Shown here: positions 41,732-50,160 of the stretch, in pieces
Position numbering within the stretch: position 1 is the first letter of the stretch
Layout of the letters: every line of letters begins with the position of its first letter
NCBI GenBank assembly: GCA_021778315.1
Contig: JAJYCQ010000007.1
Coordinates: 3,893 to 67,892, forward strand
Origin: Acidobacteriota bacterium
GTDB lineage: Bacteria; Acidobacteriota; Terriglobia; Terriglobales; Acidobacteriaceae
Length of the DNA: 64,000 nt
Direction of reading: 5' to 3'
Notes under the pieces: model-generated
Told to the model about the DNA's origin: nothing
The model's database searches: none
Seen by the model: the letters and a program-made list of their open reading frames with translations, nothing else
Program-made: the position numbers and the translations under genes

Positions 41732-42421
41732 CTAGTCGTCGAGGGAGTTGTCGTTGTCTTCGATGAGGGAGAGGGTTCCTACTATGTCGAAGGTGAGGGG
41801 TTGGCCACCGGTGAGCTGGAGGGTGGCTCGCATGGGGGTTCGCTGCCACTGGGGGCGGGCGCAGACGGGGTGCGGGGCGGAGGAGTTGGGCCAGGGGGCT
41901 AAGACCTTCTGGACGATGGGCTTGCGGGCTCCCAGCTCGGCGATGACGGCGACGATGGAGGGCTTGGCGGTGGTGGAGATTCCGCAGTAGGCGGCGTAGT
42001 CGCGGAACCAGACGAGGTCGGAGATTTGAGCGTCGTAGGAGGGGAGATGGAGGGCGGTGATATGGCCGGTGGAGCGGTCGACCATGAGCCAGGAGCCGGG
42101 CTGCCAGGTCCAGCGGGGGGACTCGGAGGGGAGGGAATCGTTGATGCGGAGGGCCCGGCGGACGACGAAGGTGCGGTCGGTGACATCGTGGACTTCGCCG
42201 AGGGTCCACTCTTTCTGTGTACCGTCGACGACGAGGGGGCGGATGCGGAGGGTGGTGGCGTCTTCGGAGGTGGTGTTGGGCGTGGCCTCGGGGGGAGTGT
42301 ACGGGACTTTGCGGGAGGGGCCGAGGGTGACGCTGTGAACTTTTGGCGGCCTGGCGGCAGCGGGAAGGGCAAAGGCGAGGACTAAGAGCAGTGGCACTAG
42401 AGCCGGGCGAAGGGTCTGCAT
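41732..42421 (-). CDS. Secreted hypothetical protein
   Basis: A 229-residue protein with a signal peptide (LVPLLLVLAFALPAAA, cleavage after ARP). The mature part has no obvious motif; it contains TLGPSRKVPYTPPEA, VVDGTQKEWTLGEVHDVTDR (a possible beta-sandwich strand set), RWTWQPGSWLMVDRSTGH and a Cys in AAYCGIST. The tail is acidic (SLIEDNDNSLDD). Single gene between two repeat blocks. Function unknown. Confidence 0.72.
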   Translation of the reverse strand: MQTLRPALVPLLLVLAFALPAAARPPKVHSVTLGPSRKVPYTPPEATPNTTSEDATTLRIRPLVVDGTQKEWTLGEVHDVTDRTFVVRRALRINDSLPSESPRWTWQPGSWLMVDRSTGHITALHLPSYDAQISDLVWFRDYAAYCGISTTAKPSIVAVIAELGARKPIVQKVLAPWPNSSAPHPVCARPQWQRTPMRATLQLTGGQPLTFDIVGTLSLIEDNDNSLDD

Positions 42422-42438
42422 GCTGAAAGCCTAGCAGG

Positions 42439-42468
42439 TTCTGCGCGGAGTCCTGCGCGGACGGCGGG
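42439..42468. repeat. Family D tandem words
   Basis: CTGCGCGGAG then TCCTGCGCGGACGGCGGG, the same double form as inside xseA (63613-63663). Confidence 0.75.
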
Positions 42469-42609
42469 TGTTGTTGTGGTGGGGCTGCGCCATGGGCGGG
42501 GCACTGGGACGGTGGTTTCGGAATTGGCTTGACATGATGGGGCGTTCGGCTAAGGATGGGCTTTTCGTTTGAGCGTCTGAATCAGTTGCCAGATGTGACG
42601 GGAGGTTCC

Positions 42610-43041
42610 ATGAATGCGACGAATGGTTTGGTGATTGGATTGGTCCTGTTGTTGGGGAGCCTGGGATCGCTGGTGAGTGCGTTTATCGGTGACAGTGCAT
42701 GGCATTTGCCACGGATGGATCAGGGCATTTTTCGGCCGGGGTATGTCGGGAACATGCTGGTGGGGGCGTTGGCGGCGCTGGCGTCTTGGGGGATGCAGAA
42801 GGGGGCGGTGTTGATTGGCGCGACGCCGAGTGCGCTCAGCTTTTCGACGTCGGATATGGCGAACGCGATTGTGATTGGGTTTGGAGGGGCGAGTTGGTTT
42901 AAGAGCCAGATTGACAAGATGGTCCTGCAGAGAACGGCAGCGGTGGCGGCGGGTAAACCGGGGGACCTGATGGCTGCGGCGAGCATCGCCGTGTCGAGTC
43001 CTATGGCGGCGCTCGAGACGGCAAACGGTATGAAGTCTTAG
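42610..43041 (+). CDS. Small membrane protein, unknown function
   Basis: A 143-residue protein from ATG 42610, which follows GGGAGG. Hydrophobic segments: GLVIGLVLLLGSLGSLVSAF, GNMLVGALAALASWGM and AIVIGFGGASWF. The C-terminal third is Ala-rich and polar (VLQRTAAVAAGKPGDLMAAA). The frame is open upstream to 42556 but lacks a ribosome site there. The arrangement resembles small envelope proteins with two or three helices. No family recognised; it is upstream of infA and on the same strand. Confidence 0.6.
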   Translation: MNATNGLVIGLVLLLGSLGSLVSAFIGDSAWHLPRMDQGIFRPGYVGNMLVGALAALASWGMQKGAVLIGATPSALSFSTSDMANAIVIGFGGASWFKSQIDKMVLQRTAAVAAGKPGDLMAAASIAVSSPMAALETANGMKS

Positions 43042-43293
43042 GCGGGGATGGCGGGAGGCACGGCGGGGTTGGAAGAAAGCGTGTGGGCAGCGTGGTATGC
43101 CCTTCCCAAACCGCTAGCTTTTAGGTAGACTTGCAGGTGGTGCGTGTACCTTCCGCCGTCTTCCCTTGACTGGTCTTGCGAAATGATCGCAGGACGGAGT
43201 GAGTGAAGGCTATCAGAAGCCCACGAAACAGGTTTTAGGGAAAGCAGATGGGGTTTTGCGTCGTGAGGCGTGGACTCTATCGAAGGAGACTGT

Positions 43294-43512
43294 TTGTCGA
43301 AGGAAGATGCAATTGAAGTGATGGCGGTGGTTGTCGAGACGCTGCCGAATGCGTTGTTCAAGGTAGAGCTCGAGAACAAGCACCAGGTGCTGGCGCATGT
43401 TTCGGGCAGAATGCGCAAGAACTTCATCCGCATCCTCCCCGGCGACCGGGTCGCGATCGAGCTTAGCCCGTATGACTTGAACCGCGGCCGGATTGTGTAT
43501 CGGTATAAGTAG
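43294..43512 (+). CDS. infA: Translation initiation factor IF-1
   Basis: A 72-residue OB-fold factor that binds the 30S A site. It begins with [27 protein letters not shown] lies six bases ahead and the length is exactly that of E. coli IF-1, whereas the upstream ATG at 43270 would add eight untypical residues. Family text: [38 protein letters not shown] (given in parts: [28 protein letters not shown]). First gene of the infA-rpmJ-rpsM-rpsK-rpsD-rpoA-rplQ group. Confidence 0.95.
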   Translation: MSKEDAIEVMAVVVETLPNALFKVELENKHQVLAHVSGRMRKNFIRILPGDRVAIELSPYDLNRGRIVYRYK

Positions 43513-43522
43513 CAGGAAGGCC

Positions 43523-43640
43523 AGCTTCTAGCTTCTAGCTTCTGGCTTCTAGCTAAAGACAACCACTGGTAGAGAGTTTTCGTAGGAGCCTTTTGTTTTT
43601 AGCTAGAAGCTAGAAGCTAAGGGCCAAAAGCTAAGGAGTT
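43523..43640. repeat. Family E inverted TTCTAGC / GCTAGAA tracts between infA and rpmJ
   Basis: CTTCTAGCTTCTAGCTTC on the left (43523-43560) and AGCTAGAAGCTAGAAGC on the right (43594-43630) form a long inverted repeat with a 30-base middle. It can form a strong hairpin in the transcript ahead of the rpmJ ribosome site. Confidence 0.8.
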
Positions 43641-43644
43641 TGAA

Positions 43645-43758
43645 ATGAAGGTTCGTGCATCTGTAAAGCCGATTTGTGACAAGTGCAAGGTGATCCACCG
43701 CAAGGGGATCGTTCGCGTGATTTGCGAGAATGCCAAGCACAAGCAGAGACAAGGGTAG
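43645..43758 (+). CDS. rpmJ: 50S ribosomal protein L36
   Basis: A 37-residue protein starting [15 protein letters not shown] and ending KHKQRQG. The four zinc ligands are C11, C14, C27 and H32 ([14 protein letters not shown]), so this is the zinc (C+) form. AAGGAG lies nine bases ahead of the ATG. It is too short for ordinary gene-length cutoffs. Position between infA and rpsM matches the standard bacterial order. Confidence 0.95.
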   Translation: MKVRASVKPICDKCKVIHRKGIVRVICENAKHKQRQG

Positions 43759-43759
43759 T

Positions 43760-43842
43760 GCAGGGAACAGGGATTAGGGATTAGAAGTGCCCCTGACTCA
43801 AGAGTTTTTCTAATCCCTGAGCCCTGATCCCTAATCCCTGCC
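43760..43842. repeat. Family A inverted pair between rpmJ and rpsM
   Basis: GCAGGGAACAGGGATTAGGG, ATTAGAAG (43760-43787) faces TAATCCCTGAGCCCTGATCC, CTAATCCCTGC (43811-43841). The arms are complementary over about 27 bases around a 24-base loop. Confidence 0.88.
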
Positions 43843-43975
43843 TTTGTGGCCCCACTGGGCGAGTTCGCCGAAGTTAAGGCGTGCGATGAACCCGGAGGAG
43901 ACAGCAGTCAGGTCAGCCACACAACCGTAAACCCCGCTTTAGAGCGTTGCTCGAAGCCCAACCGAAAGGCACACC

Positions 43976-44356
43976 ATGGCACGTATTGCCGGCGTCGACC
44001 TGCCAGGAAACAAGCAGGCTCGTATCGCCCTCACGTATATCTATGGCATCGGGGATCCCCGCGCCAAGAAGATTTTAGAGAAGGCTGGGATTGACCCCCT
44101 GGCGAAGATGGCCACTCTTGATGAGGACCAGCTTAACAAGATTCGTCAGGTCATCGAAGCAGAGGGCGGCATCGAGGGAGATCTTCGCAAGGAGATTTCC
44201 CTCAACATCAAGCGCCTGATCGAGATTCAGTCCTACCGTGGCCTTCGCCACCGCCGCAGCCTTCCGGTTCGCGGACAGCGTACCCACACTAACGCTCGTA
44301 CTCGCAAGGGTCCTCGTAAGGGAACTGTTGCCGGTAAGAAGAAAGCGACGAAGTAA
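43976..44356 (+). CDS. rpsM: 30S ribosomal protein S13
   Basis: A 126-residue head protein of the 30S subunit contacting tRNA and forming bridges to the 50S. Family text: [31 protein letters not shown] and [31 protein letters not shown]. Start [11 protein letters not shown] at 43976. rpsK follows three bases after the stop. Confidence 0.97.
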   Translation: MARIAGVDLPGNKQARIALTYIYGIGDPRAKKILEKAGIDPLAKMATLDEDQLNKIRQVIEAEGGIEGDLRKEISLNIKRLIEIQSYRGLRHRRSLPVRGQRTHTNARTRKGPRKGTVAGKKKATK

Positions 44357-44359
44357 CCC

Positions 44360-44782
44360 ATGGCAAAGTCACAGAATAAGGGTACCGGCGCGAAGGTCGG
44401 CAAGAATAAGAAGTTCAAGAAACGCGAACGCAAGAATGTTCCGTTTGGTCTGGTGTTTATCCAGGCTACGTTCAACAACACGATCGTGACAATCACGGAC
44501 CAGCAGGGCAATACGCTGAGCTGGAAGAGCTCGGGTTCGCTCGGCTTCCGCGGATCGCGCAAAGGAACACCATTTGCCGCGCAGCAGGCAGCGGTCGGAG
44601 CAGCTACGGCGGCTCGTGACCACGGTCTGCGTGCGGTTGATGTGCGGGTTTCCGGGCCTGGTTCGGGACGTGAGTCTGCGATCCGTGCGCTGGCTGCTGC
44701 GGGTATCGATGTGCGGAGCATTCGGGACGTTACGCCGATGCCGCATAACGGTTGCCGTCCGCCGAAAAGACGTAGGGTATAG
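44360..44782 (+). CDS. rpsK: 30S ribosomal protein S11
   Basis: A 140-residue platform protein. Family text: [36 protein letters not shown] and [20 protein letters not shown]. The N-terminal 20 residues are Lys-rich and longer than in E. coli. Stop 44782. A repeat-like, partly self-complementary GGGCCC-rich spacer (44783-44872) separates it from rpsD. Confidence 0.97.
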   Translation: MAKSQNKGTGAKVGKNKKFKKRERKNVPFGLVFIQATFNNTIVTITDQQGNTLSWKSSGSLGFRGSRKGTPFAAQQAAVGAATAARDHGLRAVDVRVSGPGSGRESAIRALAAAGIDVRSIRDVTPMPHNGCRPPKRRRV

Positions 44783-44872
44783 GGCCCAAGGCTCAGCGTA
44801 CTTTGTGCTGGCTCTGGGCTCTTGCTGAGACCCGTTTCTGGACCCTGGGCACTAAGCCCTGGGCCCTTGTTT
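44783..44872. repeat. Inverted GGGCCC/GGGCTTAG words between rpsK and rpsD
   Basis: AGGGCCCAAGGCTCAGC on the left and GCCCTGGGCCCTTG on the right, with TGGGCACTAAGCCCTGGGCC between, are related to the gatA variant of family A (AGGGCTTAGG) in inverted order. A hairpin is likely. Confidence 0.6.
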
Positions 44873-44939
44873 ACGGATCGTGACGAAGGGCGACGCCGCC
44901 TGTAAAGCGATCGACAACCGAAGTATTTGGAGATAAGAA

Positions 44940-45572
44940 ATGGCACGTTATACAGGACCCGTCTGCCGGCTTTGCCGCAGGGACGGAACCAAGCTGTTCC
45001 TCAAGGGCGCGAAGTGCTTTACCGACAAGTGCCCCGTCGAGAAGCGCAACTTTCCCCCGGGCCAGCATGGTCAGAGCAAGAAGATCAAGAAGGTTGTGGG
45101 CTACGGTTTGCAGCTTCGTGAGAAGCAGAAGGCCAAGCGCATCTACTTCACGCTGGAGACACAGTTCCGCGCGTACTACGAGAAGGCTGCGAGCCGCACG
45201 GGCGTTACCGGCGAGCTGTTGTTGCAGCAACTGGAGACACGGTTGGACAACGTGTGCTACCGGATGGGATTTGCGATGAGCCGCCGGCAGTCTCGGCAGG
45301 TGGTTCGCCACGGGCATGTTCAGGTGAATGGCCGCAAGGTGAACATTCCGAGCTTCCAGTGCAAGGTTGGCGACGTGATCGAGATTCGCGAGGCTTCGAA
45401 GAAGCTGGTGATGCTCGAGACGGCGAAGGACTTTGTGTCTGGGCAGAATCGCGTGCAGTGGATCGAAGTGGCTGCCGATAATCTGTCGGGTAAGGTCATT
45501 GCGATGCCGAAGCGCGAGGATGTGAATCTGCCGGTGAACGAGCAGTTGATCGTCGAACTTTATTCGAAGTAA
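44940..45572 (+). CDS. rpsD: 30S ribosomal protein S4
   Basis: A 210-residue primary 16S rRNA-binding protein. The N-terminus carries a zinc site with C9, C12, C26 and C31 ([19 protein letters not shown]), so it is the C+ paralogue type. The S4 RNA-binding domain follows ([39 protein letters not shown]). In many bacteria S4 represses its own operon; an S4-binding site cannot be judged here. ATG follows GGAGAT. Confidence 0.97.
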   Translation: MARYTGPVCRLCRRDGTKLFLKGAKCFTDKCPVEKRNFPPGQHGQSKKIKKVVGYGLQLREKQKAKRIYFTLETQFRAYYEKAASRTGVTGELLLQQLETRLDNVCYRMGFAMSRRQSRQVVRHGHVQVNGRKVNIPSFQCKVGDVIEIREASKKLVMLETAKDFVSGQNRVQWIEVAADNLSGKVIAMPKREDVNLPVNEQLIVELYSK

Positions 45573-45596
45573 GCCTTAGGTTTTGTGGCGCAGCGG

Positions 45597-45650
45597 GAGA
45601 AGAAGATTCCTCCGCTGCGCTGCGGAATGACAGCCAGAAAAGCAAGAACA
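45597..45650. repeat. Family B element between rpsD and rpoA
   Basis: Hairpin ATTCCTCCGC-TGC-GCTGCGGAAT-like core followed by GACAGCCAGAAAAGCAAGAA and CAACGGCAG. The closest relative of the copy inside the GH13 gene. Confidence 0.85.
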
Positions 45651-45721
45651 ACGGCAGTATCAACCGCACCACCATCAGCCACGCAGAATGCCTCGCGTGT
45701 GCGATGAAGAAAGGATCCACC

Positions 45722-46822
45722 ATGCTTTGGAGAGGTTTTCAAAAGCCCAAGCGTCTCGCCGTCGATCAGGAGAGCCTGACTAACCTTTACGGAAAGTTTT
45801 CCGCGCAACCTTTTGAGCGCGGTTTCGGTACGACGATCGGCAATGCGCTGCGCCGCACGCTGCTGTCGTCCATCGAGGGAGCGGCTGTGACGGCTGTTCG
45901 CATCGAGGGCGTGCTGCACGAGTTCCAGTCGATCACGGGCGTGGTTGAAGACGCGACCGACATCATTTTGAATTTGAAGCAGATTCCGTTCAAGCTGAAT
46001 GGCGAGGGGCCGAAGGCTCTTTACCTTCGCGCGGATGCGGCGGGCGTGATTCTTTCGGGCTCGATCGAAGCGGATTCGGATGTTGAGATTCTGGATCCGA
46101 ATGTGTACATCTGCACGATCTCCGAGGGCGGACGCATTGACATGGAGATGCGCCTGAAGCGTGGCCGTGGCTATGTTTCAGCCGACAAGAACTTTGATAG
46201 CGATCTGGGCATTGGATTCATTCCGGTGGACTCGGTTCACTCGCCGGTGCGGAAGGTGAATTACCTGGTTGAGGCGGCACGTCTTGGACAGATCACCGAC
46301 TACGAGAAGCTGACGCTGGAGATCTGGACCAACGGAACGGTGCTTCCCGCGGATGCGCTGGGACTTTCGGCGAAGCTGCTGAAGGACCACATGACGATCT
46401 TCATCAACTTCGAAGAGGAGATGGAGGCGGGTGCCGAGGGTCTGCATGACGGGCCGGCGATTCGCAACGAGAATCTCAATCGGTCGGTTGAAGAGCTGGA
46501 GCTTTCGGTTCGCAGCTACAACTGCCTGAAGAATGCCAATATCGCGACGATCGGCGAGCTGATTCAGAAGACCGAAGCAGAGATGCTGAAGACGAAGAAC
46601 TTTGGCCGCAAGAGCCTGAACGAGATCAAGGAAATCCTTGCTCAGATGGGGCTATCGCTGGGCATGAAGATTGATGAGCAGGGCAACCCGGTTCCGGGAC
46701 CGACGTCGGTACTGCCGGCGGCGACACTGGCGGCGAGCTATGCGAACTTCGACGATGAAGACGAGGATGAGGACGAGGAAGAGGATGATCTCGATCTCGC
46801 GGCCGAGCCGGAGAATTTTTAA
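45722..46822 (+). CDS. rpoA: DNA-directed RNA polymerase subunit alpha
   Basis: A 366-residue subunit that scaffolds RNA polymerase assembly and contacts UP elements and activators. The N-terminal domain (about 1-230) contains [22 protein letters not shown] text ([18 protein letters not shown]) and the C-terminal domain has [16 protein letters not shown] and [17 protein letters not shown]. The tail is a run of Asp/Glu ([17 protein letters not shown]), longer and more acidic than in most bacteria. ATG 45722 follows AAGGA; an upstream 45704 start is open. Confidence 0.96.
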   Translation: MLWRGFQKPKRLAVDQESLTNLYGKFSAQPFERGFGTTIGNALRRTLLSSIEGAAVTAVRIEGVLHEFQSITGVVEDATDIILNLKQIPFKLNGEGPKALYLRADAAGVILSGSIEADSDVEILDPNVYICTISEGGRIDMEMRLKRGRGYVSADKNFDSDLGIGFIPVDSVHSPVRKVNYLVEAARLGQITDYEKLTLEIWTNGTVLPADALGLSAKLLKDHMTIFINFEEEMEAGAEGLHDGPAIRNENLNRSVEELELSVRSYNCLKNANIATIGELIQKTEAEMLKTKNFGRKSLNEIKEILAQMGLSLGMKIDEQGNPVPGPTSVLPAATLAASYANFDDEDEDEDEEEDDLDLAAEPENF

Positions 46823-46875
46823 GGGCAGGGATTAGGGAACAGGGATTAGGGATTAGAAGAACTGATCCCTGTTCC
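46823..46875. repeat. Family A inverted pair after rpoA
   Basis: GGCAGGGATTAGGGAACAGG then GATTAGGGATTAGAAG (46823-46859) faces CTGATCCCTGTTCC (46862-46875). It separates rpoA from the four-helix-bundle gene. Confidence 0.88.
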
Positions 46876-46902
46876 GGCACTTTCCAGTAGAGCAGGACGG
46901 AA

Positions 46903-47253
46903 ATAGGCGATTCGTTTCGGGACTTGGTTGTGTGGCAACGTTCGGTTCAGATGAGGGTTGCGATTTACAAGCTCACTGCCGGGTTTCCGAAGGAAGAGAT
47001 TTACGGATTGAGCAGCCAACTCCGGCGAGCCGGCGTATCGGTTGCAAGCAATATAGCAGAAGGTTATGCGCGGGCATCTCGGGGTGAGTACAAGCAGTTT
47101 CTCGGGATGGCACGTGGTTCCAATTCAGAGGTGCAAACGCAATTAGTCATTGCACGGGAGTTGGGATTTGGAAGTCCGCAGACGCTCGATACGGCCGAGG
47201 GGCTATCGAACGAAGTGGGCAAAATGATGGCGGCAATTCTTCGTGGCCTCTGA
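46903..47253 (+). CDS. Four-helix bundle (S23 / 23S rRNA intervening-sequence) protein
   Basis: About 116 residues. The core LVVWQRSVQMRVAIYKLTAG, FPKEEIYGLSSQLRRAGVSV and SNIAEGYARASRGEYKQFL is the family known from 23S rRNA intervening sequences and often called four-helix-bundle protein; its function is unknown. The annotated-looking start is TTG at 46924, but in the same frame upstream lies ATA-GGC-GAT-TCG-TTT-CGG-GAC (46903), which gives the family's usual ..SFRDLVVWQ N-terminus, with AGGACGG five bases ahead of the ATA. The true start could therefore be an ATA or a lost ATG. It sits in the ribosomal operon between rpoA and rplQ, framed by inverted family A repeats. Confidence 0.8.
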   Translation: MGDSFRDLVVWQRSVQMRVAIYKLTAGFPKEEIYGLSSQLRRAGVSVASNIAEGYARASRGEYKQFLGMARGSNSEVQTQLVIARELGFGSPQTLDTAEGLSNEVGKMMAAILRGL

Positions 47254-47271
47254 CACGCGAATGTGCAGCAT

Positions 47272-47301
47272 TCCTAATCCCTAATCCCTAATTTCTAAAC
47301 C
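47272..47301. repeat. Family A repeat (inverted) before rplQ
   Basis: CCTAATCCCTAATCCCTAAT then TTCTAAACCC. With the direct copy at 46823 it brackets the four-helix-bundle gene. Confidence 0.85.
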
Positions 47302-47352
47302 CTCGAACGCAGTATCCGAGCCGGGCTGAAGTCCGGGTCGAAGGAGATTATC

Positions 47353-47823
47353 ATGCGCCACCGTAATGGCGGATTCAAGCTGGGACGTAATACCAGCCAT
47401 CGCCGCGCTTTGCTTCGCAACCTTGTTACCTCGATTATTTTGAACGATCGCGTTCACACCACCATTACGAAGGCGAAGGCGTCGAAGCCGATCGTCGAGA
47501 AGATGATTACGCTGGGCAAGAATGGCAGCGTTCATGCACGCCGGCAGGCGCTGGCGTATATGATGACTCCGGAGTCGGTGGACCGTTTGTTCAAGACGGT
47601 GGCACCGCGGTATGCGACGCGTCCGGGTGGGTATTCGCGGATTGTTCGCACGGGACAGCGGCAGGGAGATGCAGCAGAGATGGCGTATATCGAGCTGCTG
47701 GGTGCTGAACTGGAGCTGAGCGAGAAGGCTGAGAAGCGTTCGGCGGCTCGTGCGAAGCGCAACGAGGAGCTGCAGAAGCAGCTGGCGGAGAGCGGCCAGG
47801 ACGACGGCGGTACTGCGCAGTAG
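47353..47823 (+). CDS. rplQ: 50S ribosomal protein L17
   Basis: A 156-residue protein near the tunnel exit. Family text: MRHRNGGFKLGRNTSHRRAL, LRNLVTSIILNDRVHTTITK and YSRIVRTGQRQGDAAEMAYI. The C-terminal 30 residues are a basic, Glu/Ala-rich extension. A strong terminator follows, ending the operon. Confidence 0.97.
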   Translation: MRHRNGGFKLGRNTSHRRALLRNLVTSIILNDRVHTTITKAKASKPIVEKMITLGKNGSVHARRQALAYMMTPESVDRLFKTVAPRYATRPGGYSRIVRTGQRQGDAAEMAYIELLGAELELSEKAEKRSAARAKRNEELQKQLAESGQDDGGTAQ

Positions 47824-47845
47824 ATTGAAGCGATTTCGATGCGAG

Positions 47846-47870
47846 AGACGCACCTTCGGGTGCGTCTTTT
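47846..47870 (+). terminator. Terminator of the ribosomal operon
   Basis: Stem AGACGCACC / GGTGCGTCT with the stable loop TTCG and a TTTT tail, 23 bases after rplQ. Confidence 0.93.
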
Positions 47871-47972
47871 GCGTTGGGCGAAGGTGAAGGGCGGTCGAGG
47901 AAACTGCACTGCGCTAGACTAGGGTTGCTGACTACTACGTCTGTTGGCTACGAAAGAAGGCCTTCCTACCGC

Positions 47973-48905
47973 ATGGCTATCGTTGAGCTGAATAAGATTC
48001 GCAAGGTGTACGACACGAAGGTTGCTGTTGAGGGGCTTTCGCTGACGATTGAACCGGGAACGATGTTTGGATTGCTGGGGCCGAATGGCTCGGGCAAGAC
48101 GAGTTCGATTCGGATGATGATCGGGATGACGGTTCCGGACTCGGGTACAGTGAGTTTGTTTGGGAAGCCGTTTGAGCGGGCGTCGCTGCACCGGGTGGGG
48201 TATCTGCCGGAGGAGCGCGGGCTGTACAAGAAGATGAAGGTGGTGGACCAGTTGGTGTTCCTGGGGCAGCTGCATGGGCTGACCGAGGCGACGGCGCGGG
48301 CGCGGGCGCTGGTGTGGTGCGAGCGGATGGAGATTACCGAGGCGATCGAGAAGAAGACCGAGGAGCTGTCGAAGGGGATGCAGCAGAAGATCCAGTTTAT
48401 TGCGGCGCTGCTGCATGAGCCGGAGCTGATTATTATGGACGAGCCGTTCAGCGGGCTTGATCCGGTGAATGCGACGCTGCTGATGGACACGCTGGTGGAG
48501 CTTCGCGGGGAGGGGAAGGCGATTCTTTTCTCGACGCACAGGATGGACCAGGTGGAGAAGTTGTGCGATGCGATTGCGTTGATTTCGCGAGGGAAGCTGC
48601 TGCTGTCGGGGTCGATGCGGGAGATTAAATCGGAGTATCCGAGGAACAGGTTGCAGGTGGTGTTCACGGGGGACGAATCGTTTCTGGGCCATGCGGAGGT
48701 GGCGGAGGCGAAGAATTATTCGGGCATTGCGGAGATCAAGCTGCATCGCGAGGCGGGTGCGCAGTCGGTGCTGGCGGAGGCGATTGGCCGGGGCACGGTG
48801 ATCAACCGGTTCGAGGTGATTGAGCCGACGCTGGAAGAGATTTTTATTGAGCGGGTTCGCGCAAGTTTTGGGGATGAGGAAGCACGAGGGATCGTCGATG
48901 CATAA
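47973..48905 (+). CDS. ABC transporter ATP-binding protein
   Basis: A 310-residue ATPase. Walker A is GPNGSGKT (36-43), the signature is ELSKGMQQKIQF, Walker B is LIIMDEPFSGLDP, and the H-loop STHRMDQVEKL is present. The C-terminal region resembles the DUF4162 domain of Na+/drug exporters. The frame opens upstream to 47874; ATG 47973 starts MAIVELNKIRKVYD, as expected. The next gene overlaps its stop by eight bases and encodes the permease partner. Confidence 0.93.
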   Translation: MAIVELNKIRKVYDTKVAVEGLSLTIEPGTMFGLLGPNGSGKTSSIRMMIGMTVPDSGTVSLFGKPFERASLHRVGYLPEERGLYKKMKVVDQLVFLGQLHGLTEATARARALVWCERMEITEAIEKKTEELSKGMQQKIQFIAALLHEPELIIMDEPFSGLDPVNATLLMDTLVELRGEGKAILFSTHRMDQVEKLCDAIALISRGKLLLSGSMREIKSEYPRNRLQVVFTGDESFLGHAEVAEAKNYSGIAEIKLHREAGAQSVLAEAIGRGTVINRFEVIEPTLEEIFIERVRASFGDEEARGIVDA

Positions 48906-50127
48906 TGTCTGGTTGATTGCGAAGCGCGAGTATACGGAGCGGGTGAAGACGAAGGGGTTCATTATTGCGACGGTGCTGATTCCGGTGCTGATGAGCGTGC
49001 TGGTGGTGGGCGGCGGATTTCTGGCGAGCAAGACGAAGAGCAACTCGCATATTGCGGTGGTGACGAGCGATGCGGTGTTTGGCGCGGACTTGAAGCAGAA
49101 GCTGGAGTCGGACAAAGAGAGCACGATGAAGGTGGATGTGGCGACGCCGTCGGATGAGACGCGGAAGAGGCTGGATGGGGAGCTACAGGATAAGACGTCA
49201 ACGCTGTCGGGGTACCTGTGGGTGACTCCTGCTGCGCAGGCGGGGGAGCGTCCCAAGTTTAGCTACAAGGCTCGGTCGGCGGGAGACATCAGTACGCAGC
49301 TTGCGCTGCAGAGCTCGATTAAATCGGTGCTGATCCTTGAGCGGCTGACGGCGAAGGGGATGAGCGTGGCGGAGATTGACGCGCTGAATGCTCCGGTGGA
49401 TATCGATACGAGCGCGTCGGGCAATACGATGGCGGCGCTGGCTTCGGCGTACGTGATGTTTCTGCTGATGTACATGGCGATTGCGTTGTACGGGATGAAT
49501 ACGGCGCGATCGATTATTGAAGAGAAGACGAGCCGCGTGTTTGAGGTGTTGCTGGCGACGATCAAGCCGGATGAGTTGCTGGCGGGAAAGATTCTGGGTG
49601 TGGGAGCGGTGGGGCTGACGCAGGTGGGGATTTGGATGTTTGCCGCGGCGCTGCTATCGACCAGTGGGCTGGCTGCGAGCCTTATAGGCAGCGGGCATTC
49701 GCTGATCAGCGGGCTGCAGATTGTTTACTTCCTGCTGTATTTCGTGTTCGGGTTTCTGTTGTATTCGAGCATCGCTGCGGCGTTGGGAGCGATGACGAAT
49801 TCGGAGCAGGAGCTGCAGCAGTTGAATATGTTTCTGATGATGCCGCTGTTCTTTTGCATGCTGATGTTGCTACCGACGATTCGCGCTCCGAATTCGATGC
49901 TGTCGCAGATTGCATCGCTGATTCCGTTTTGCAGTCCGCTGTTGATGAATGTGCGGGCTTCTTTGACGGAGGTTCCGGCGTGGCAGATCGGTCTTTCGTT
50001 TGTGCTGATGTCGCTGACGATTGTGGTGATTCTGTGGATCTCGTCGCGGATTTATCGCGTTGGTATTTTGATGTACGGCAAGAAGCCCAATCTCCCTGAG
50101 ATTCTTCGCTGGTTGAAATATAGCTAG
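48898..50127 (+). CDS. ABC-2 type permease (NatB-like)
   Basis: A 409-residue membrane protein starting MHNVWLIAKREYTERVKTKG. One membrane helix follows (GFIIATVLIPVLMSVLVVGG), then a large extracytoplasmic domain, then five helices (MAALASAYVMFLLMYMAIAL, GVGAVGLTQVGIWMFAAALL, QIVYFLLYFVFGFLLYSSIA, QQLNMFLMMPLFFCMLMLLP, QIGLSFVLMSLTIVVILWIS). Layout of ABC-2 family exporters such as NatB. The frame opens upstream to 48820, inside the ATPase gene; ATG 48898 is preferred. Substrate unknown (Na+, antibiotic or peptide). Confidence 0.9.
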   Translation: MHNVWLIAKREYTERVKTKGFIIATVLIPVLMSVLVVGGGFLASKTKSNSHIAVVTSDAVFGADLKQKLESDKESTMKVDVATPSDETRKRLDGELQDKTSTLSGYLWVTPAAQAGERPKFSYKARSAGDISTQLALQSSIKSVLILERLTAKGMSVAEIDALNAPVDIDTSASGNTMAALASAYVMFLLMYMAIALYGMNTARSIIEEKTSRVFEVLLATIKPDELLAGKILGVGAVGLTQVGIWMFAAALLSTSGLAASLIGSGHSLISGLQIVYFLLYFVFGFLLYSSIAAALGAMTNSEQELQQLNMFLMMPLFFCMLMLLPTIRAPNSMLSQIASLIPFCSPLLMNVRASLTEVPAWQIGLSFVLMSLTIVVILWISSRIYRVGILMYGKKPNLPEILRWLKYS

Positions 50128-50160
50128 AGCAAAGATGCTCTGGTTGTTGAGGGAGCTTCG

